A stretch of 48,574 bases of DNA from Thiomicrospira sp. (GTDB lineage: Bacteria; Pseudomonadota; Gammaproteobacteria; Thiomicrospirales; Thiomicrospiraceae). A program made the translations under genes and the position numbers. The notes under the pieces are model-generated. The model did not search any database, was not told the origin of the DNA, and saw nothing but the letters and a program-made list of their open reading frames with translations. Position 1 is the stretch's first letter; each line of letters starts with the position of its first letter. This document shows positions 17,373-26,920 of this stretch, piece by piece. The stretch lies in contig NZ_JACUTY010000009.1 of NCBI RefSeq assembly GCF_014859555.1, forward strand, positions 1 to 48,574, written 5' to 3'.

Positions 17373-17630
17373 CTAAGGCGTTAAGTAAGTTTGGCGAATA
17401 TGGCTTACTAGGGGTTGAAAATCGGTTGGGCAGTCATCTGGGTGCATAAGCCAGTCAAATAAGGTTTGGTCATCTTGTTCGAGCAGTTGTTTAAAATCTG
17501 CGATAAGGGCGGGGTTGTGTTGCTGACTTAATACCTTGTCGATATAAGCATTCAACAATAGTTCAGCTTCTAAATTACCGCGTCGAGCCGCGATTCGAAT
17601 TGGGTTTAACCAGGCCTGGTGATTATTCAT
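17373..17630 (-). CDS. sdhE: Succinate dehydrogenase assembly factor SdhE
   Basis: An 85-residue protein of the SdhE/YgfY/Sdh5 family that promotes covalent FAD attachment to SdhA. The family signature RRGNLE (R-G-x-x-E, residues 16-21) and the helix pattern ending in LFDWLMHP are present. Its ATG overlaps the sdhB stop in an ATGA arrangement, so it is translationally coupled. The first residues MNNHQAW are encoded by a palindrome copy. Confidence 0.9.
   Translation of the reverse strand: MNNHQAWLNPIRIAARRGNLEAELLLNAYIDKVLSQQHNPALIADFKQLLEQDDQTLFDWLMHPDDCPTDFQPLVSHIRQTYLTP
17609..17620. repeat. Palindrome copy in sdhE
   Basis: Perfect 12-mer, starting ten bases into the sdhE gene. Read as HQAW. 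Confidence 0.9.
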
Positions 17631-18328
17631 AAGGATTTTTTAAGCATCATATGTTTGATTTCAGCAATGGCTTTACTCGGATCTAAGCCTTTTGGACAAC
17701 TGCTGGTGCAATTTTGAATATTGCGACAACGGAAGGTTTTGTAAGCATCATCTAAGCTTTCTAAACGCAATTCTGTGTTTTGATCGCGGCTGTCTTTTAG
17801 AAACCGACTTGCGGCCAGTAACGCGGCCGGGCCTAAAAACTTATCTGGGTTCCACCAAAATGACGGGCAGCTTGTGGTGCAACAACCGCATAAAATGCAT
17901 TCATAACTGCCATCCAGCTGATCACGTTCTGCGGGGCTTTGCAGATGTTCATGATCCAGGTCTTTAATCGGCGCTTCGAGAGTGGGTTCAACCGCTTGAT
18001 AGTGTTGATAAAACGTATCCATATCAATCACTAAATCGCGGATCACTGGTAAACCTGGCAGTGGGCGGATGGTAATGGGTTGGCTGAGTTCGGATAAACG
18101 GGTGATGCAACTTAAGCGGTTTTTGCCGTTCACGTTCATGCCATCCGAGCCGCACACGCCTTCACGACAAGAGCTGCGAAAGGTGAGGGTGGGATCTTGC
18201 TCTTTGAGTTTTTGCAAAGCTTCGAGCAACATCATATCGTCGGTAAACTCAGCCGAATTTAATTCAAACGTCTGGGTATAGGGCGCAGCATCGGTTTCTG
18301 GATTAAAACGGTAAATGATAAATTTCAT
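17627..18328 (-). CDS. sdhB: Succinate dehydrogenase iron-sulfur subunit
   Basis: Electron-transfer subunit of complex II. Cysteine sets for [2Fe-2S] (SCREGVCGSDG ... RLSC), [4Fe-4S] (CILCGCCTTSCP) and [3Fe-4S] (CRNIQNCTSSCPKG) are complete. The ATG at 18328 (233 residues, MKFIIYRFNPE) fits the family. An in-frame upstream start would lie inside sdhA. The gap to sdhA is 16 bp. Confidence 0.96.
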   Translation of the reverse strand: MKFIIYRFNPETDAAPYTQTFELNSAEFTDDMMLLEALQKLKEQDPTLTFRSSCREGVCGSDGMNVNGKNRLSCITRLSELSQPITIRPLPGLPVIRDLVIDMDTFYQHYQAVEPTLEAPIKDLDHEHLQSPAERDQLDGSYECILCGCCTTSCPSFWWNPDKFLGPAALLAASRFLKDSRDQNTELRLESLDDAYKTFRCRNIQNCTSSCPKGLDPSKAIAEIKHMMLKKSL

Positions 18329-18344
18329 AATGAATTCCTGGCGT

Positions 18345-20138
18345 TTAATAAACGCGGGCTTTAGGTTCAAAACTCTCAACGCTGAGCGGTTTGAGTTGCA
18401 CCGGTTTGTAATCTAACTGATGTGAGCCTGCAAAATACAAGCTGTGTTTTAACCAGGCCTGGTCGTCACGTTCTGGAAAGTCAACCCGAGAATGCGCACC
18501 ACGGCTTTCTTCGCGCGCTAAGGCGCTGTGCAGTGTGGCATAACCAATCGCTAACAAATTATCTAACTCAAAAGCTTGCAAACGTTCAGTGTTAAAGACA
18601 TTGGATCGATCCTGCAAACCTACTTGGCTTAAACGTTGGCTTAAGGCATCGAGTTTTGGTAAGGCTTGTTGCATGGTGGCACGATCTCGGAATACACCGC
18701 AATGCTGTTCCATTACTTGTTGCAAATCCTGCTTGATTTGGCGAATCGAATCGGTACTGGTTGCTGAATTGTTGGATGTTTCTGAGTTTTGCCATTTTTG
18801 AATGCGTTGCTCAACCGGTGCTAAATCCAATGCGGGATCAAAGCGTTCGGGCGATTTGGTTTTTAAGCTCTGGTTTAAGTGGCGAGCGGCTTCACGCCCA
18901 AATACAATCAAGTCCAATAAGGAATTGCCGCCTAACCGATTTGCACCATGTACCGATACACAAGCGGCTTCGCCAATCGCATATAAACCTGGCACTACGT
19001 TAATTTGGCCATTTTGTTTGGTGATAACTTGGCCGTGTAAATTGGTTGGAATACCGCCCATCATATAGTGACAAGTTGGATGAATCGGGATGGGGTGTTC
19101 GATTGGGTCTTTGCCAACAAAGGTTAAACAAAGATCACGAATACCGGGCAGGCGTTTTTTGATGATGTCAGCGTCAAGATGGGTTAAATCCAGTTCAATA
19201 TAATCTTTGTTTGGGCCACAACCACGACCTTGCCGAATTTCAATTGAAATCGCGCGCGCGACCACGTCGCGTGACGCCAAATCTTTCACTTTAGGTGCAT
19301 AGCGTTCCATAAAGGCTTCGCCATCTGCGTTACGTAGCAGACCGCCTTCACCGCGCGCGCCTTCCGACATCAACATGCCTTTGCCCGCAATACCGGTAGG
19401 GTGGAATTGCCAAAACTCCATATCCATTAAAGGCAAACCGGCGCGTAAAGCCATGCCTAAACCGTCACCGGTATTAATCGTGGCATTGGTGTTGGTTCGA
19501 TAAACCTGGCCAGCGCCACCTGTGGCAATCAGGATATGATGCGCACGCATTAAACGATATTCACCGGTTTGAATATCCAAACACATCAGCCCGGCAATTT
19601 GGCCATCTTGGTCTTTAATTAAATCAAGCGCATAGTGCTCAGAAAAAATACTGGTACCGGCTTTGAGGTTTTGTTGATAAAGTGTATGCAAAATCGCATG
19701 GCCGGTTCGGTCCGCCGCGGCGCAAGTGCGAGTGGCTTGAGATTGGCCGAACTCTTGGCTTTGGCCACCAAATGGGCGTTGATAGATTTTGCCGGAGTCT
19801 AAACGTGAAAACGGCACCCCAAAATGTTCGAGTTCGCGCACAATTTCGCTGGCTTCACGACACATAAATTCAATCGCATCCTGGTCACCTAAATAGTCAC
19901 TGCCTTTGATGGTGTCAAACATATGCCAGTGCCAATTATCGGCCGAAACATTACCCAGCGCGGCATTAATGCCCCCTTGAGCGGCGACGGTATGCGAACG
20001 TGTAGGAAAGACTTTGGAGATGACCGCGACCTGGTGTTTGGATTCCGCCAGCTCTAACGCGGCACGCAATCCTGCGCCACCCGCGCCGATGATAATCGCA
20101 TCAAAATGAAAATCATCCGTTTGCAAGTTGGTGTTCAT
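18345..20138 (-). CDS. sdhA: Succinate dehydrogenase flavoprotein subunit
   Basis: The catalytic subunit that oxidises succinate to fumarate. It shows the N-terminal Rossmann motif IIGAGGAGLRAA, the FAD-linking histidine in RSHTVAAQGG, the substrate-side HPTGI segment, and GANRLGGNSLLDLIVFGR near the middle. The ATG at 20138 gives 597 residues. It is preceded by GGAG and overlaps the sdhD stop (ATGA). One palindrome copy is read as DQAW near the C-terminus. Confidence 0.97.
   Translation of the reverse strand: MNTNLQTDDFHFDAIIIGAGGAGLRAALELAESKHQVAVISKVFPTRSHTVAAQGGINAALGNVSADNWHWHMFDTIKGSDYLGDQDAIEFMCREASEIVRELEHFGVPFSRLDSGKIYQRPFGGQSQEFGQSQATRTCAAADRTGHAILHTLYQQNLKAGTSIFSEHYALDLIKDQDGQIAGLMCLDIQTGEYRLMRAHHILIATGGAGQVYRTNTNATINTGDGLGMALRAGLPLMDMEFWQFHPTGIAGKGMLMSEGARGEGGLLRNADGEAFMERYAPKVKDLASRDVVARAISIEIRQGRGCGPNKDYIELDLTHLDADIIKKRLPGIRDLCLTFVGKDPIEHPIPIHPTCHYMMGGIPTNLHGQVITKQNGQINVVPGLYAIGEAACVSVHGANRLGGNSLLDLIVFGREAARHLNQSLKTKSPERFDPALDLAPVEQRIQKWQNSETSNNSATSTDSIRQIKQDLQQVMEQHCGVFRDRATMQQALPKLDALSQRLSQVGLQDRSNVFNTERLQAFELDNLLAIGYATLHSALAREESRGAHSRVDFPERDDQAWLKHSLYFAGSHQLDYKPVQLKPLSVESFEPKARVY
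18452..18463. repeat. Palindrome copy in sdhA
   Basis: Perfect 12-mer, read as DQAW. Confidence 0.9.
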
Positions 20139-20476
20139 AGGCTCGCTCCGATTAGTTGTGTGGTTAACCAGGCTAAATTGGCGATCACAAATAGCCAAAC
20201 CAACGCCATACTAAACAATAAGCCCATTAAATAACGTCTAGGCGCATAGTCAATTAACACATCACGCAGCCCGACCCAGGCGTGAATTAAGCCTAAAGCG
20301 ATCGCCACCAGGCCTGGTATAAAGATCGCAGGTGAACTAAGCAATGTGGTTAATTGATTAAATGATTGAATGGATTGGCTCAAACTTAGCCAAGCGACAT
20401 AAGGAAAAAATAACGCAAGGTAAAATCCACTCAGCATTTGCCCGACATACGCACCTTGACCGCTTAATAATTTCAT
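20135..20476 (-). CDS. sdhD: Succinate dehydrogenase membrane anchor subunit
   Basis: A 113-residue protein from the ATG at 20476, with three hydrophobic helices and the motif GLIHAWVGLRDVLIDY that carries the haem- and quinone-site residues. Its ATG overlaps the sdhC stop and its stop overlaps the sdhA start, both as ATGA. One palindrome copy is read as PGLV in the second helix. Confidence 0.92.
   Translation of the reverse strand: MKLLSGQGAYVGQMLSGFYLALFFPYVAWLSLSQSIQSFNQLTTLLSSPAIFIPGLVAIALGLIHAWVGLRDVLIDYAPRRYLMGLLFSMALVWLFVIANLAWLTTQLIGASL
20307..20318. repeat. Palindrome copy in sdhD
   Basis: Perfect 12-mer, read as PGLV. Confidence 0.9.
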
Positions 20477-20868
20477 AACCAAATCCTCGCCAAAATCAGC
20501 AGGCCACCCAAGCCCCATAATATGAAACTGCCGAAGGCGGCTTGGTGGGTTCTTAAGGCGTTTTTAATTCGGCTATTTAGGCAAAATTCAATCAGTAAAT
20601 GTCGAACTCCCGCTAACCAGTGAAACCAAAGTGCCAGCCAAAACAAACTCAAAAATATCTGGCCGCCAACACTCGACAACCAGGCCTGGTGCTTTGCAAA
20701 GTCGTCAGGCGCAAACAGCATTTGATTAACAACAAACAGCCAAATAAATAAAGTGAGGATTAAAACCACGCCACTGATGCGATGGCTGATAGAAACGAGG
20801 GCGTTGAGCGGAAAATGAAAATGCCACAAACTTAAGTTAACTGGCCGTTTATCGGTGCGCGGTATCAT
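20473..20868 (-). CDS. sdhC: Succinate dehydrogenase cytochrome b556 subunit
   Basis: 131 residues, three membrane helices. The N-terminal pattern RPVNLSLWHFHFPLNALVSISHRISGV is diagnostic, and the likely haem ligand is the His in GVRHLLIE. It is the first gene of sdhCDAB-sdhE. A palindrome copy is read as HQAW between helices 1 and 2. Confidence 0.94.
   Translation of the reverse strand: MIPRTDKRPVNLSLWHFHFPLNALVSISHRISGVVLILTLFIWLFVVNQMLFAPDDFAKHQAWLSSVGGQIFLSLFWLALWFHWLAGVRHLLIEFCLNSRIKNALRTHQAAFGSFILWGLGGLLILARIWL
20679..20690. repeat. Palindrome copy in sdhC
   Basis: Perfect 12-mer, read as HQAW. Confidence 0.9.
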
Positions 20869-20961
20869 GAGGCTCCCTTAACTAAATGGTGTCGTGGTTT
20901 GTTGGTTTGAATCTTATTCTATGACCGTCGTTAAAGCAAATGTAAACCCGTTTTGAAGTTT

Positions 20962-21684
20962 TCAAATAGCATTGAGTTTCCAGGGGGAAGGGTCGGCAGG
21001 CAAGACCGTTTGGCGTTGAATAATGGCCTCAAACTCTTCACGTGGCAGTGTGGTGGCGCCCAAGCTCTTCAGATGGTCGGTTTGCATTTGGCAATCAATC
21101 ATCGGCCAGTTCCAAGCTTTCAGTTGTTGACATAACGCAACCAGAGCGACCTTGGAGGCATCCGACATTAAAGCAAACATGGATTCACCAAAAAACATTT
21201 GACCCACATTTAAACCGTATAAGCCGCCAACCAGTTGTTCTTGATACCAAACTTCAACCGAATGCGCATTACCGGTTTGATGAAGTTGCATTAAGGCTTG
21301 CTGCATATCTTGGCGAATCCAAGTGCCATCTTGACCAGGCCTGGTGGTGGTTGCGCAGGCTTTTACAACGTCTAAAAAAGCTTGATCAAAGCTCACTGTG
21401 AATTTTTCAGAGTTAATGGTTTTGCGCAGGCTTTTGCTGACCTTAACCTGGTCAGTAAACAACACTGCACGCGGATTGGGTGTCCACCAAGTGATGGGTT
21501 CGTCGTCGCCCGACCAAGGGAAGATGCCAAGCGCATAACTTTTAAGCATCCACTCTGGCGTTAAAGCTTCTACCCCAACCGCCAACAAACCATCCGGTTC
21601 ATCCAAGGCTAAATGGGTGGGCGGAAAATGCGGCGGCAATGAGTCATCAATCCAGATGGGCAGGTGGTCGGGGTAACTTCTCAT
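20962..21684 (-). CDS. aat: Leucyl/phenylalanyl-tRNA--protein transferase
   Basis: Attaches Leu or Phe to N-terminal Lys or Arg of proteins, marking them for ClpS/ClpAP degradation. The 240 residues include the core WWTPNPRAVL, the segment VEVWYQEQLVGGLYGLNVGQMFFGESMF and the late MIDCQMQTDHLKSLGA. It is a single gene, divergent from dnaE. A palindrome copy is read as TRPG. Confidence 0.95.
   Translation of the reverse strand: MRSYPDHLPIWIDDSLPPHFPPTHLALDEPDGLLAVGVEALTPEWMLKSYALGIFPWSGDDEPITWWTPNPRAVLFTDQVKVSKSLRKTINSEKFTVSFDQAFLDVVKACATTTRPGQDGTWIRQDMQQALMQLHQTGNAHSVEVWYQEQLVGGLYGLNVGQMFFGESMFALMSDASKVALVALCQQLKAWNWPMIDCQMQTDHLKSLGATTLPREEFEAIIQRQTVLPADPSPWKLNAI
21334..21345. repeat. Palindrome copy in aat
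   Basis: Perfect 12-mer, read as TRPG, the rarest codon phase. Confidence 0.9.
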
Positions 21685-21831
21685 ATAGGGTGTTGGGCTC
21701 TCATTCAGTTAAACATATTGGTTAATTGCCATGTTAAAAGTTTTATGTCTGGCATTACCCGTGCATTATATTTAAAATAGCTGGCTTGTTTCGCCATGTT
21801 TAACGAGCCCCTCAACCTTTATGCAAATTCT

Positions 21832-24800
21832 ATGAATCAATTTGTTCACCTGCATGTTCACTCAGAATACTCTGTGGTGGATAGTCTGCTGCATATTAAG
21901 CCGTTGGTTTCTCAAGCGAGTAGCTTTCAGCAACCGGCTTTGGCTTTGACTGATCAAGGTAATATGTTTGCGCTGGTCAAATTTTATAATGCCGCACGCA
22001 GTGCGGGTGTTAAGCCCATTATTGGTGCGGATTTATTAGTAGAACAGGCCAAGGGCGAGGTGTTTCGCATTTCGGTGTTATGTCAAAATCAGCAGGGTTA
22101 TTTAAACCTGTCTAAGCTAATCTCTAAAAGTTATTTATCCAATCAAAAAATTTGGAATCTACAACAAGTTCCAATCATAGACCAGGCCTGGTTGTCAGAA
22201 TATAACGCCGGATTGATTGTATTGTCGGGTGCACGTCAGGGTGATGTTGGTTTGGCAATTTTGGCTGAAAAACCCAACTTAGTCGCTAAACGAGTGGAAT
22301 GGTGGCAAACCCATTTTGCTGGTCGTTATTATTTAGAGTTGGTGCGCACCAATCGAGAAAACGAAGAACGTTATATTCAAACCGCGTTAGAGGTTGCCGA
22401 ACGGTATGACCTGCCGGTGGTCGCAACCAACGATGTGCGTTTTATGCAAAGCGAAGATTTTGAAGCCCATGAGGTGCGTTGTTGCATCAACGGTGGCTAT
22501 GTTTTAGACGACCCAAATCGCCCTAAACCTTTTTCAGAAGACCAATATTTGCGTTCAAGTGATGAAATGCGGGCCTTGTTTGAGGATATTCCTGAAGCGA
22601 TTCAAAACACACTTGAGATTGCTAAACGTTGTAATTTAGAGCTGGTGTTGGATGAATATTTCCTGCCGAATTTCCCGATTCCAGAAGGCATGACAATTGA
22701 TGAGTTTTTCGATTTAGAATGCCGTAAAGGTTTGGATCAACGTTTAGCGTTTTTGTTTGGTCATTTAAGCGCCGAACAACAGGCCGACAAAAAACAAGAA
22801 TATGTTGCGCGTTTAGAATATGAGCTTAAAACCATTTTGCAAATGGGGTTCCCGGGTTATTTCTTAATCGTGGCCGACTTTATTCAATGGGCCAAAAACC
22901 AAGCGATTCCAGTCGGGCCGGGGCGTGGCTCGGGTGCCGGTTCTTTGGTGGCTTACTCGCTTAAAATTACTGACCTAGACCCAATTGAATACGATTTGCT
23001 GTTCGAACGTTTCTTGAACCCCGAACGTGTTTCGATGCCTGACTTTGACGTCGACTTCTGCATGGAACGACGTGATGAAGTGATTGATTACGTGTCCCAG
23101 CACTATGGTCGAGATCATGTATCGCAAATTATCACTTACGGCACCATGGCGGCCAAAGCCGTTGTGCGTGATGTGGGGAGAGTGCTGGGTAATGCTTATG
23201 GCATGGTGGATGGCGTCGCCAAGCTAATACCTAACGAGCTGGGTATCAAACTGGCGGATGCGCTCGAAAAAGAAGAAGAATTAAAAACCCGTTATAACGA
23301 CGATGAAGATGTTAAAACCCTGCTCGATTTGGGTTTGAAGCTCGAAGGCACGGTTCGAAATGTCGGCAAACACGCCGGTGGCGTCGTGATCGGCCCAAGA
23401 CCCTTGGATGAGTTTTGCCCACTCTATTCGGAAGCCGATGGTCGGAGCGTGGTCACCCAATTGGATAAAAACGATGTCGAAACCATTGGTTTGGTGAAGT
23501 TCGACTTCTTGGGTTTGCGTACCTTAACCATTATCGATTGGGCATTGCAAGCGATTAACGAAGGCAAGCAACCTAGTGATGAAGGTTTTGTCGATATCGC
23601 ACGCATTCCATTGGACGACCCTAAGGTATTTGAACTGATTAAAACTGGTCGTACCACCGGGGTATTTCAGCTCGAATCGAGCGGGATGCAGGACTTAATT
23701 CGCCGTCTAAGGCCGGATTGTTTTGAAGACATTATCGCCTTAGTCGCCTTGTTCCGTCCCGGTCCGCTAGAATCAGGCATGGTCGATAACTTTATTGCGC
23801 GTAAGCACGGCAAAGAAGCCGTGTCCTATCCTGATGCGCAATATCAGCATGAGTGTTTAAAAGAAACCCTAGAACCGACTTACGGCATTATCTTGTACCA
23901 AGAACAGGTTATGCAGATCGCGCAGGTTATGTCGGGTTATACCCTGGGGCAAGCCGACATGCTTCGCCGTGCGATGGGTAAGAAAAAGCCTGAAGAAATG
24001 GCAAAGCAGCGTGCCGGGTTTGCTGAAGGGGCGGCCAATAATAATATCAACGCTGATTTGGCGATGAAAATTTTCGACCTGGTGGAAAAATTCGCCGGTT
24101 ACGGCTTTAACAAATCTCACTCGGCGGCTTATGCGTTAGTGTCTTACCAATCGGCCTGGTTAAAAACCCATTATCCGGCGCATTTTATGGCCGCGCAAAT
24201 TTCATCCGATATGGATAACACCGAAAAAGTCGTGCATATGATTAACGAGTGTTATGCGATGAATTTGAATTTAGTGTCGCCGGATATTAACCAATGCCAA
24301 ATAAAGTTTAAAGCCCGTTCGACCGACACGATTTTATATGGTTTGGGGGCGATTAAAGGCGTCGGCGAGGCCGCTTTAGTGGGCGTGATTCAAGATCGTA
24401 CCGAAAACGGACCGTTTAAAGATTTATTTGATTTTACGGCGCGTTCGGGCAAAAAAATTAACCGTCGTTTAATTGAAGCCTTAATTCGTGCTGGTGCGTT
24501 GGATTGTTTGCACCCCAATCGCCAAGCCATGTTATCAAGCGTAACGTTGGCCTTGCATCAAGCCGAACAGCAACAAAAAAATGCCGATTCGGGTCAGGAA
24601 GATTTGTTTGGCTCGATCAGTTCGGATGAGCCAGATTTAACCCCAAGCGCGAGTTTGGTGGATGTGGCGGAAATGATTGAACGCCATAAATTAAAAGGCG
24701 AGAAAGATACGCTGGGATTGTATTTGAGCGGGCACCCAATTGAAGCTTATCGCCAAGAACTGACCCATTATGTGTCACAAACTCTGTCTAAACTCACCCC

Positions 24801-25311
24801 AAATAAATATGACAAACGTTGGGTTGCAGGCCTGGTGGTGGGGGTGCGTGCTAAAAATACCCGCAGTGGCGATAAAATGGGGTTTGTTACTTTGGATGAC
24901 CGAACCGCACGCCTAGAAACGGTGTTGCGCCCGGCGGTATTTAGCAGTGCAAAAGACATCATTGAACCTGACGTGGTGTTGCTCATGTACGGTACGGTAG
25001 CGGAAGACAACTTTAATGGCGGCATAAAGTTGGATGCCGAGCAGGTCGTGGCCTTGTCGGAAATGCGCATTAAAGAAGCGCGCGCCTTAAAACTTTATAC
25101 AGAATCGACTAGAATAACTGAATCGACGTTACAAGAACTGATGACCTTGGTCATGCCTTATAAGTCTGAAACAGGTTTACCATTAGTATTGGAATACCAA
25201 AACCGGCAAGCGAAAGCTCAACTCAAGTCGAACTGGTGGATTCGTCCAGAGGACGATTTAATTGAAGTCTTAAATGCGCTGGGTTGGCAACCGGAAGTGG
25301 TGATGAAATGA
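21832..25311 (+). CDS. dnaE: DNA polymerase III alpha subunit
   Basis: Replicative polymerase catalytic subunit. The ATG at 21832 gives 1159 residues, near the usual 1160, and begins MNQFVHLHVHSEYS, the start of the PHP domain. An upstream in-frame ATG at 21796 is less likely. The catalytic aspartates are D404 and D406 (PDFDVDF) and D558 (VKFDFLGL). The GPGRGSGAGSL motif, helix-hairpin-helix region and C-terminal OB fold follow. Its last codons overlap the diguanylate cyclase start (ATGA). Confidence 0.97.
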   Translation: MNQFVHLHVHSEYSVVDSLLHIKPLVSQASSFQQPALALTDQGNMFALVKFYNAARSAGVKPIIGADLLVEQAKGEVFRISVLCQNQQGYLNLSKLISKSYLSNQKIWNLQQVPIIDQAWLSEYNAGLIVLSGARQGDVGLAILAEKPNLVAKRVEWWQTHFAGRYYLELVRTNRENEERYIQTALEVAERYDLPVVATNDVRFMQSEDFEAHEVRCCINGGYVLDDPNRPKPFSEDQYLRSSDEMRALFEDIPEAIQNTLEIAKRCNLELVLDEYFLPNFPIPEGMTIDEFFDLECRKGLDQRLAFLFGHLSAEQQADKKQEYVARLEYELKTILQMGFPGYFLIVADFIQWAKNQAIPVGPGRGSGAGSLVAYSLKITDLDPIEYDLLFERFLNPERVSMPDFDVDFCMERRDEVIDYVSQHYGRDHVSQIITYGTMAAKAVVRDVGRVLGNAYGMVDGVAKLIPNELGIKLADALEKEEELKTRYNDDEDVKTLLDLGLKLEGTVRNVGKHAGGVVIGPRPLDEFCPLYSEADGRSVVTQLDKNDVETIGLVKFDFLGLRTLTIIDWALQAINEGKQPSDEGFVDIARIPLDDPKVFELIKTGRTTGVFQLESSGMQDLIRRLRPDCFEDIIALVALFRPGPLESGMVDNFIARKHGKEAVSYPDAQYQHECLKETLEPTYGIILYQEQVMQIAQVMSGYTLGQADMLRRAMGKKKPEEMAKQRAGFAEGAANNNINADLAMKIFDLVEKFAGYGFNKSHSAAYALVSYQSAWLKTHYPAHFMAAQISSDMDNTEKVVHMINECYAMNLNLVSPDINQCQIKFKARSTDTILYGLGAIKGVGEAALVGVIQDRTENGPFKDLFDFTARSGKKINRRLIEALIRAGALDCLHPNRQAMLSSVTLALHQAEQQQKNADSGQEDLFGSISSDEPDLTPSASLVDVAEMIERHKLKGEKDTLGLYLSGHPIEAYRQELTHYVSQTLSKLTPNKYDKRWVAGLVVGVRAKNTRSGDKMGFVTLDDRTARLETVLRPAVFSSAKDIIEPDVVLLMYGTVAEDNFNGGIKLDAEQVVALSEMRIKEARALKLYTESTRITESTLQELMTLVMPYKSETGLPLVLEYQNRQAKAQLKSNWWIRPEDDLIEVLNALGWQPEVVMK
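22181..22192. repeat. Palindrome copy in dnaE
   Basis: Perfect 12-mer, read as DQAW. A nine-base partial match lies at 24827-24835 in the same gene. Confidence 0.9.
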
Positions 25312-26828
25312 CGCATAAAATAAAATGGAAATACCTCAGTATTATCTTTGGCTTTATTTTGGTCAGTGTGGTGGTGCAGACCATTAATGCCAATATAAAA
25401 CACCAGAAACACTTAGAGTCTCAGGTTCAGAGTCTTGGGGTCGATGCGCATTTGTATTTTCAAGATTTGATTGAGGGTCTGACGGATAAGTATTTGATGT
25501 TGTCGTTGCATTATGCTTATGAGCCGCACATGACTCCATTAATGCAAACGCGTAATCATGCGGGCTTGTTGAGTTACGTTCAGGCCGATTATGATCGCTT
25601 GCGTTCCATGGAATCCAATCTGCACACCATGCATTTTATCGCACCAGATAATCACACTATTTTAAGACTGCATCAACTTGATCAGTATGGCGATGACTTA
25701 ACAGAAATTCGACCCATTGTACGGGATGTTAATCGCGAAAAAATCGCTATGCATGGGTTTGAAGTCGGAAAAAACGGCATTACCTATCGAATTACCACGC
25801 CACTTATTAATCAAAAACAAGAGCATTTAGGTGTGCTTGAGTTTGGTGTTCGCCCCAATTATTTTGTTGAAAAAATGGTGGATCGGTTTAATGTGGAATC
25901 GATGATTTTAGTCGAGTCGACTTCGCTGGGTAAGTTACAAACTACTTATGGCTTTGAGGGCCTTAACGGCTTTTCAATTATTCAACAAACGCCGCTATTT
26001 AAAGAGTTGGCGAGCCTGGTTAACTTGAAACGACAGTCACAATTGCTGAATTATCAAGGGCGAACCTATTTGGTTTTGACCAGTTTAGATCAACCTAACC
26101 ATAAAGGCGAAGTAGTGTCAAAAGTGGTGATCGCCACTGATATTACCGATATTCAAAACGAAAATCAGCATTCATTGCTGGCCGAATCCATACTTAATTT
26201 ATTGGTATTGTTATTTTTGTGGATGGTGATTTATATTATTTTCAGTCGTTATACCTTCGCGCTCGAAAACTCCTACGACACGATTCAGGCCTTGCATTTA
26301 AAAAGCCATCAACTTCGCACCCAAGCCAATACCGATGAGTTAACCGGGTTGTATAATCGACGATTTTTCAACGAATCGTTGCAGAAAATGCTCGACTATG
26401 GCCAAACTGGCACCTTATTGTTCTTTGATATTGACCACTTTAAACAGCTTAACGATGCGCATGGTCACCAAGTAGGTGATGAGGTATTAGTTGAGTTCGC
26501 GCATATGTTGACCGGATTTTTCCGTCAAGACGATTTAATTGTGCGTTGGGGTGGGGAAGAATTTGCGGTATTTATTAATAATATGCCAGAAGCCGAAGCC
26601 TACCAAAAAGCCGAGCGGTTTAGGCAATTTGTTGAAACGTCGAGTAACAACCATCAGCCCTACGTGTTTACGATCAGTGGCGGGGTAGCCGCGATCAACT
26701 CGACGCGCAGACTTGACGATGCATTTAAGCTGGCTGATGCACGTCTTTATCAAGCTAAAGAAACGGGGCGAAATCAAATTATTGGTTCATTTAATCAAAC
26801 CACCAGGCCAGCTGATAAAGAAGTTTAA
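25308..26828 (+). CDS. Membrane-anchored diguanylate cyclase
   Basis: 506 residues. A first membrane helix (about 9-28) is followed by a periplasmic sensor region of about 260 residues that looks like a CHASE/Cache-type domain, a second helix near 290-312, and a GGDEF domain. The active motif GGEEF lies at residues 415-419. The product-inhibition site RxxD is intact (R406-D409). It should make cyclic di-GMP in response to an external ligand. The start overlaps the dnaE stop as ATGA, so it may be translated with dnaE. The ligand is unknown. Confidence 0.88.
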   Translation: MTHKIKWKYLSIIFGFILVSVVVQTINANIKHQKHLESQVQSLGVDAHLYFQDLIEGLTDKYLMLSLHYAYEPHMTPLMQTRNHAGLLSYVQADYDRLRSMESNLHTMHFIAPDNHTILRLHQLDQYGDDLTEIRPIVRDVNREKIAMHGFEVGKNGITYRITTPLINQKQEHLGVLEFGVRPNYFVEKMVDRFNVESMILVESTSLGKLQTTYGFEGLNGFSIIQQTPLFKELASLVNLKRQSQLLNYQGRTYLVLTSLDQPNHKGEVVSKVVIATDITDIQNENQHSLLAESILNLLVLLFLWMVIYIIFSRYTFALENSYDTIQALHLKSHQLRTQANTDELTGLYNRRFFNESLQKMLDYGQTGTLLFFDIDHFKQLNDAHGHQVGDEVLVEFAHMLTGFFRQDDLIVRWGGEEFAVFINNMPEAEAYQKAERFRQFVETSSNNHQPYVFTISGGVAAINSTRRLDDAFKLADARLYQAKETGRNQIIGSFNQTTRPADKEV

Positions 26829-26920
26829 GGCCGATACCAGCTAAAACGCGTTAGAATACGCCAAATTTTGTAGTAATAACCTATTTTTTAAATTTTTAGA
26901 ATGAGTGACTGGAGGTGCAG

